Source of the DNA: Rubellimicrobium arenae
GTDB lineage: Bacteria; Pseudomonadota; Alphaproteobacteria; Rhodobacterales; Rhodobacteraceae
DNA length: 64,000 bases
Direction: 5' to 3'
Assembly: GCF_017916295.1 (NCBI RefSeq)
Contig: NZ_JAFMSS010000005.1
Coordinates: 248,001-312,000 of the forward strand
In this document: piece by piece, positions 61,247 to 64,000 of the stretch
How positions within the stretch are numbered: the first letter of the stretch is position 1
How the letters are laid out: each line of letters starts with the position of its first letter
The notes under the pieces: model-generated
What the model saw: only the letters and a program-made list of their open reading frames with translations
What the model was told of the DNA's origin: nothing
Databases searched by the model: none
Position numbers and translations under genes: made by a program

Positions 61247-62331
61247 GACCGGCAGCCTTCGCCATCCCGGGCGACCACCGTCAGAAGACCGGCGGCTTCA
61301 TCTACGAACGGCGGCTGCTTGAGGAGTTGCGGGCCGCCGGTCGGGACGTTGCGCACCTTATGCTGCCGGCCTCCTATCCCGCCCCTTCCGAAGGGGAGGC
61401 CCGGGCTGCGGCCGAATCCCTGCGCGCCCTGTCCTCCGATCGGCCGCTGATCCTCGACGGGCTCGTGTTCGGCGCGATCGACACCGGGGTCCTGGCCTCC
61501 CTCGCCTGCCCGGTCATCGCCATGGTCCACCACCCCCTCGGGCTCGAAACCGGCCTGCCGCCGGCGCGTGCGGCCCATCTCCTCGCGCGGGAGGCTGCGA
61601 ACCTGCGGCATGTGGCCCATGTCGTGGTCCCAAGCGCGCATACCGCCCGGGTGCTCGTGGCCGATTTCGGCCTCGACCCGTCGCTCGTGACGGTCGCGCC
61701 CCCGGGGCATGACGGACCGCGCGGCCGACGCCCTCTGGGGACCGAGCAGCCGCTGATCCTGTCGGTGGGGCTGCTCGCGCGACGAAAGGGGCATGACGTG
61801 CTGATCCGCGCCCTGTCCCGGATCGCCGATCTGGACTGGGTGGCCGAGATCGTGGGCAAGACCCATGAGGTGCAGGTCCGCGACGAACTGCGGTCGCTGG
61901 TGGACGAGCTCGGCCTCCGGTCGCGGGTCTTGCTGGCGGGCGAGGTCGAGGACGCCGACCTCGCCCGCCGCTACCGCGAGGCACGGATCTTCACGCTCGC
62001 CACCCGCTACGAGGGCTACGGCATGGCCTTGGCCGAAGCTCTGGCGGCGGGGCTTCCCATCGTGACCTGCCGGGCCGGGGCGGTCCCGGACACGGTGGGA
62101 TCGGCGGCGCTCCTCGTCCCGCCGGATTCACCGGAGGCTCTGGCCGGGGCCTTGCGGGACCTCCTGACCGACGACACCCTTCGCACCGAGCTTGCCACGC
62201 GGGCCGAGGCGGCCGGCTTGCGCCTTCCGACCTGGTCCGACACCGCCGCCATCATGGGGACCGTGCTGGACCAAGTCGAGGCTGGTCCAAACGGAGCGGC
62301 GCGGCGGACTACCGGCCGAACTTGCCCTTGA
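61243..62331 (+). CDS. Family 4 glycosyltransferase
   Basis: This 362-residue GT-B enzyme has an N-terminal acceptor domain starting FAIPGDHRQKTGGFIYERRLL and the C-terminal nucleotide-sugar domain with LSVGLLARRKGHDVLIRAL and the EX7E-type region YEGYGMALAEALAAGLPIV. It is translationally coupled to the ABC permease (ATGA), an odd pairing. The last 23 bases overlap the 3' end of tex, which converges on it. Its acceptor is unknown. Confidence 0.9.
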   Translation: MRPAAFAIPGDHRQKTGGFIYERRLLEELRAAGRDVAHLMLPASYPAPSEGEARAAAESLRALSSDRPLILDGLVFGAIDTGVLASLACPVIAMVHHPLGLETGLPPARAAHLLAREAANLRHVAHVVVPSAHTARVLVADFGLDPSLVTVAPPGHDGPRGRRPLGTEQPLILSVGLLARRKGHDVLIRALSRIADLDWVAEIVGKTHEVQVRDELRSLVDELGLRSRVLLAGEVEDADLARRYREARIFTLATRYEGYGMALAEALAAGLPIVTCRAGAVPDTVGSAALLVPPDSPEALAGALRDLLTDDTLRTELATRAEAAGLRLPTWSDTAAIMGTVLDQVEAGPNGAARRTTGRTCP

Positions 62332-64000
62332 GCGCATCTGCGAAGGCGTTGCCGCCCGAGGAGCCTCCCTTCGGCGATGCCGACGACGGACCTCGGGCCG
62401 GAGCCTTGCCGGAGCCCTGGCCCCGTTCGCGCGCCTGCTCCCGGGCCTCGCCCGAGTCGCTCCTCATGGTCAGGCCGATCCGCTTGCGCGGGACGTCGAC
62501 CTCGACCACGCGGACCTTCACCACGTCCCCGGCCTTCACCACCTCGTGCGGGTCCTTCACGAAGCGGTCGGCCAGCTGGCTCACATGCACGAGGCCGTCC
62601 TGGTGCACGCCCACGTCGACGAAGGCTCCGAACGCCGCCACGTTGGTCACGGTCCCCTCGAGGAGCATTCCTGGCCTGAGGTCGCCGATCTCGTCGACAC
62701 CTTCGGTGAAGGTCGCCGTCCTGAACGAAGGCCGGGGATCGCGACCGGGCTTTTCCAGCTCCGCCAGGATGTCCTTGACCGTCGGCAGGCCGAAGCGGTC
62801 ATCCACGAAGGCGCGCGGGTCCACCTTCTTGAGCGCGGCGGCATCGCCCATTAGGGCGCGGATGTCCCGCCCGCAGGCTTTCACGATCTTCCGGGCCACC
62901 TCATAGGCTTCGGGGTGGACCGACGAGGCGTCGAGAGGCTCGTCCCCCGCCGGGATGCGGAGGAAGCCCGCCGCCTGCTCGAAGGCCTTTGGCCCGAGCC
63001 GCGCCACCTTGAGAAGATCGCGCCGGGTGCGGAACGGACCGTTCTGGTCGCGGTGGGCGACGATGGACGCCGCGAGCGAGGCCCCCAGGCCTGACACGCG
63101 CGCGAGAAGAGGCGCGGACGCGGTGTTGAGGTCCACGCCCACCGCGTTCACCGCATCCTCGACCACCGCTTCGAGGGAGCGACCCAGGCGGCCCTGGTCG
63201 ACGTCGTGCTGGTACTGGCCGACCCCGATGGACTTGGGCTCGATCTTCACCAGCTCGGCCAGCGGATCCTGCAGGCGGCGGGCGATCGAAACCGCGCCCC
63301 GAAGCGAGACGTCGAGATCCGGGAATTCCTTGGCGGCCAGTTCGGACGCGGAATAGACCGAAGCGCCGGCCTCGCTCACGATGACCTTCACCGGCTTTTC
63401 GGAGCCCGGCAGATGCGCCAGCAGGTCGGCCACCATCTTCTCGGTCTCGCGGCTGGCTGTGCCGTTGCCGATGGCGATGAGCCTGACTCCGTGCCTGGCG
63501 ATGAGCTGCGCCAGGGTGACTTGGGCCCCGCGAAGGTCGTTCCTGGGCTGGAAGGGGTAGACGGTCTCGGTGGCCATGACCTTGCCCGTGGCATCGACCA
63601 CCGCGACCTTCACGCCCGTCCGGATGCCGGGATCGAGGCCCATGGTCGCCTTGCCCCCGGCCGGCGCCGCCAGGAGCAGATCCTTGAGGTTCCGGGCGAA
63701 GACGCGGATCGCCTCCTCCTCGGCCCGCTCGCGCAGCTCGACCATCAGGTCGAGGGACAGCGAGCCCCGCAGCTTCACACGCCACGCCCAGCTCGCCGCC
63801 TCGCGGAGCCAGCGGTCGCCCGCGCCGGCTCCGGCGGCGCCCAGCGCCGCGGCGCAGGTCCTTTCGGCCGGGCTTTCGCCACGCGGGGCCTCGTCGTCGA
63901 TGGCCAGGTCGACCGCGAGCGCGCCTTCGTTCCGTCCGCGCAGCATCGCCAGGACGCGGTGGGACGGCGCGGTGGCCCAGGCCTCCGAATGGGCGAAGTA
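62309..64000 (-). CDS. tex: Tex-like S1 RNA-binding protein, 3' part (truncated by window edge)
   Basis: This is the C-terminal 563 residues of Tex; the frame continues past base 64000. Visible domains are a YqgF-like nuclease fold (MGLDPGIRTGVKVAVVD), helix-hairpin-helix repeats (DLNTASAPLLARVSGLGASL, LKVARLGPKAFEQAAGFLRI) and an S1 RNA-binding domain (LEGTVTNVAAFGAFVDVGV). A basic Ser/Gly/Lys tail ends in KGKFGR. Tex binds nucleic acid and affects transcription and translation fidelity. Confidence 0.96.
   Translation of the reverse strand, partial: YFAHSEAWATAPSHRVLAMLRGRNEGALAVDLAIDDEAPRGESPAERTCAAALGAAGAGAGDRWLREAASWAWRVKLRGSLSLDLMVELRERAEEEAIRVFARNLKDLLLAAPAGGKATMGLDPGIRTGVKVAVVDATGKVMATETVYPFQPRNDLRGAQVTLAQLIARHGVRLIAIGNGTASRETEKMVADLLAHLPGSEKPVKVIVSEAGASVYSASELAAKEFPDLDVSLRGAVSIARRLQDPLAELVKIEPKSIGVGQYQHDVDQGRLGRSLEAVVEDAVNAVGVDLNTASAPLLARVSGLGASLAASIVAHRDQNGPFRTRRDLLKVARLGPKAFEQAAGFLRIPAGDEPLDASSVHPEAYEVARKIVKACGRDIRALMGDAAALKKVDPRAFVDDRFGLPTVKDILAELEKPGRDPRPSFRTATFTEGVDEIGDLRPGMLLEGTVTNVAAFGAFVDVGVHQDGLVHVSQLADRFVKDPHEVVKAGDVVKVRVVEVDVPRKRIGLTMRSDSGEAREQARERGQGSGKAPARGPSSASPKGGSSGGNAFADALKGKFGR

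Overview
The window is high-GC DNA that looks alphaproteobacterial, most likely Rhodobacterales. The hydrogenase locus runs hupTUV-hypF-hupSL(E)C-hupDFGHJK-hypAB-hupR-hypCDE, which is the order known from Rhodobacter capsulatus. HupR has the degenerate AAA+ motifs expected of that lineage, there is a perfect FNR-type box, and a VPEID-CTERM protein is present. No rRNA, tRNA, CRISPR array, insertion sequence or phage gene was recognised. The genus cannot be fixed from the sequence alone.

Region 1 (1-18.2 kb) is an accessory cell-surface and secondary-metabolite region. It holds the N-terminal part of a polyketide-synthase-type ketosynthase (cut by the left edge), a GMC oxidoreductase with an SDR-like partner, a polysaccharide flippase with a GT2 glycosyltransferase, and a tightly coupled set of hexapeptide acetyltransferase, AMP-forming ligase, acyl carrier protein and PLP decarboxylase. 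The last three resemble the exosortase-associated ligase/ACP/decarboxylase trio. A GT61-like transferase, two SGNH hydrolases, an acyltransferase-3 membrane protein and a 76-residue VPEID-CTERM protein complete it. The likely theme is building, acylating and exporting an extracellular polymer, with a sorted surface protein encoded inside the locus. Long, gene-poor, less GC-rich spacers separate the units.

Region 2 (18.9-39.9 kb, all minus strand) is a complete [NiFe] uptake-hydrogenase system. HupUV with kinase HupT is the H2-sensing module and HupR the response regulator. HupSL is the Tat-exported enzyme and HupC its cytochrome b anchor. HupE is a nickel importer. HupD, F, G, H, J and K and HypA-F carry out maturation. 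A terminator lies after hupC, followed by a class-II-like FNR promoter before hupD, so the maturation genes probably form a separate oxygen-controlled unit. A DUF3422 gene closes that unit.

Region 3 (39.9-52.2 kb, minus strand) is a compact chemosensory operon: soluble double-module MCP, triple CheW, CheB, HEAT protein, CheR, CheY, CheA, STAS-like protein, CheY, CheC, hybrid histidine kinase. It runs with almost no gaps into hupT, only 22 bases after the kinase. A chemosensory pathway that may be co-transcribed with the H2 sensor is the most unusual feature of the window.

Region 4 (52.5-64 kb) holds ilvD, a cytochrome b561, a CDP-alcohol phosphatidyltransferase overlapping a sulfatase-superfamily membrane enzyme, an ABC importer with two permease domains fused in one protein, a translationally coupled GT4 glycosyltransferase, and the C-terminal part of tex (cut by the right edge).
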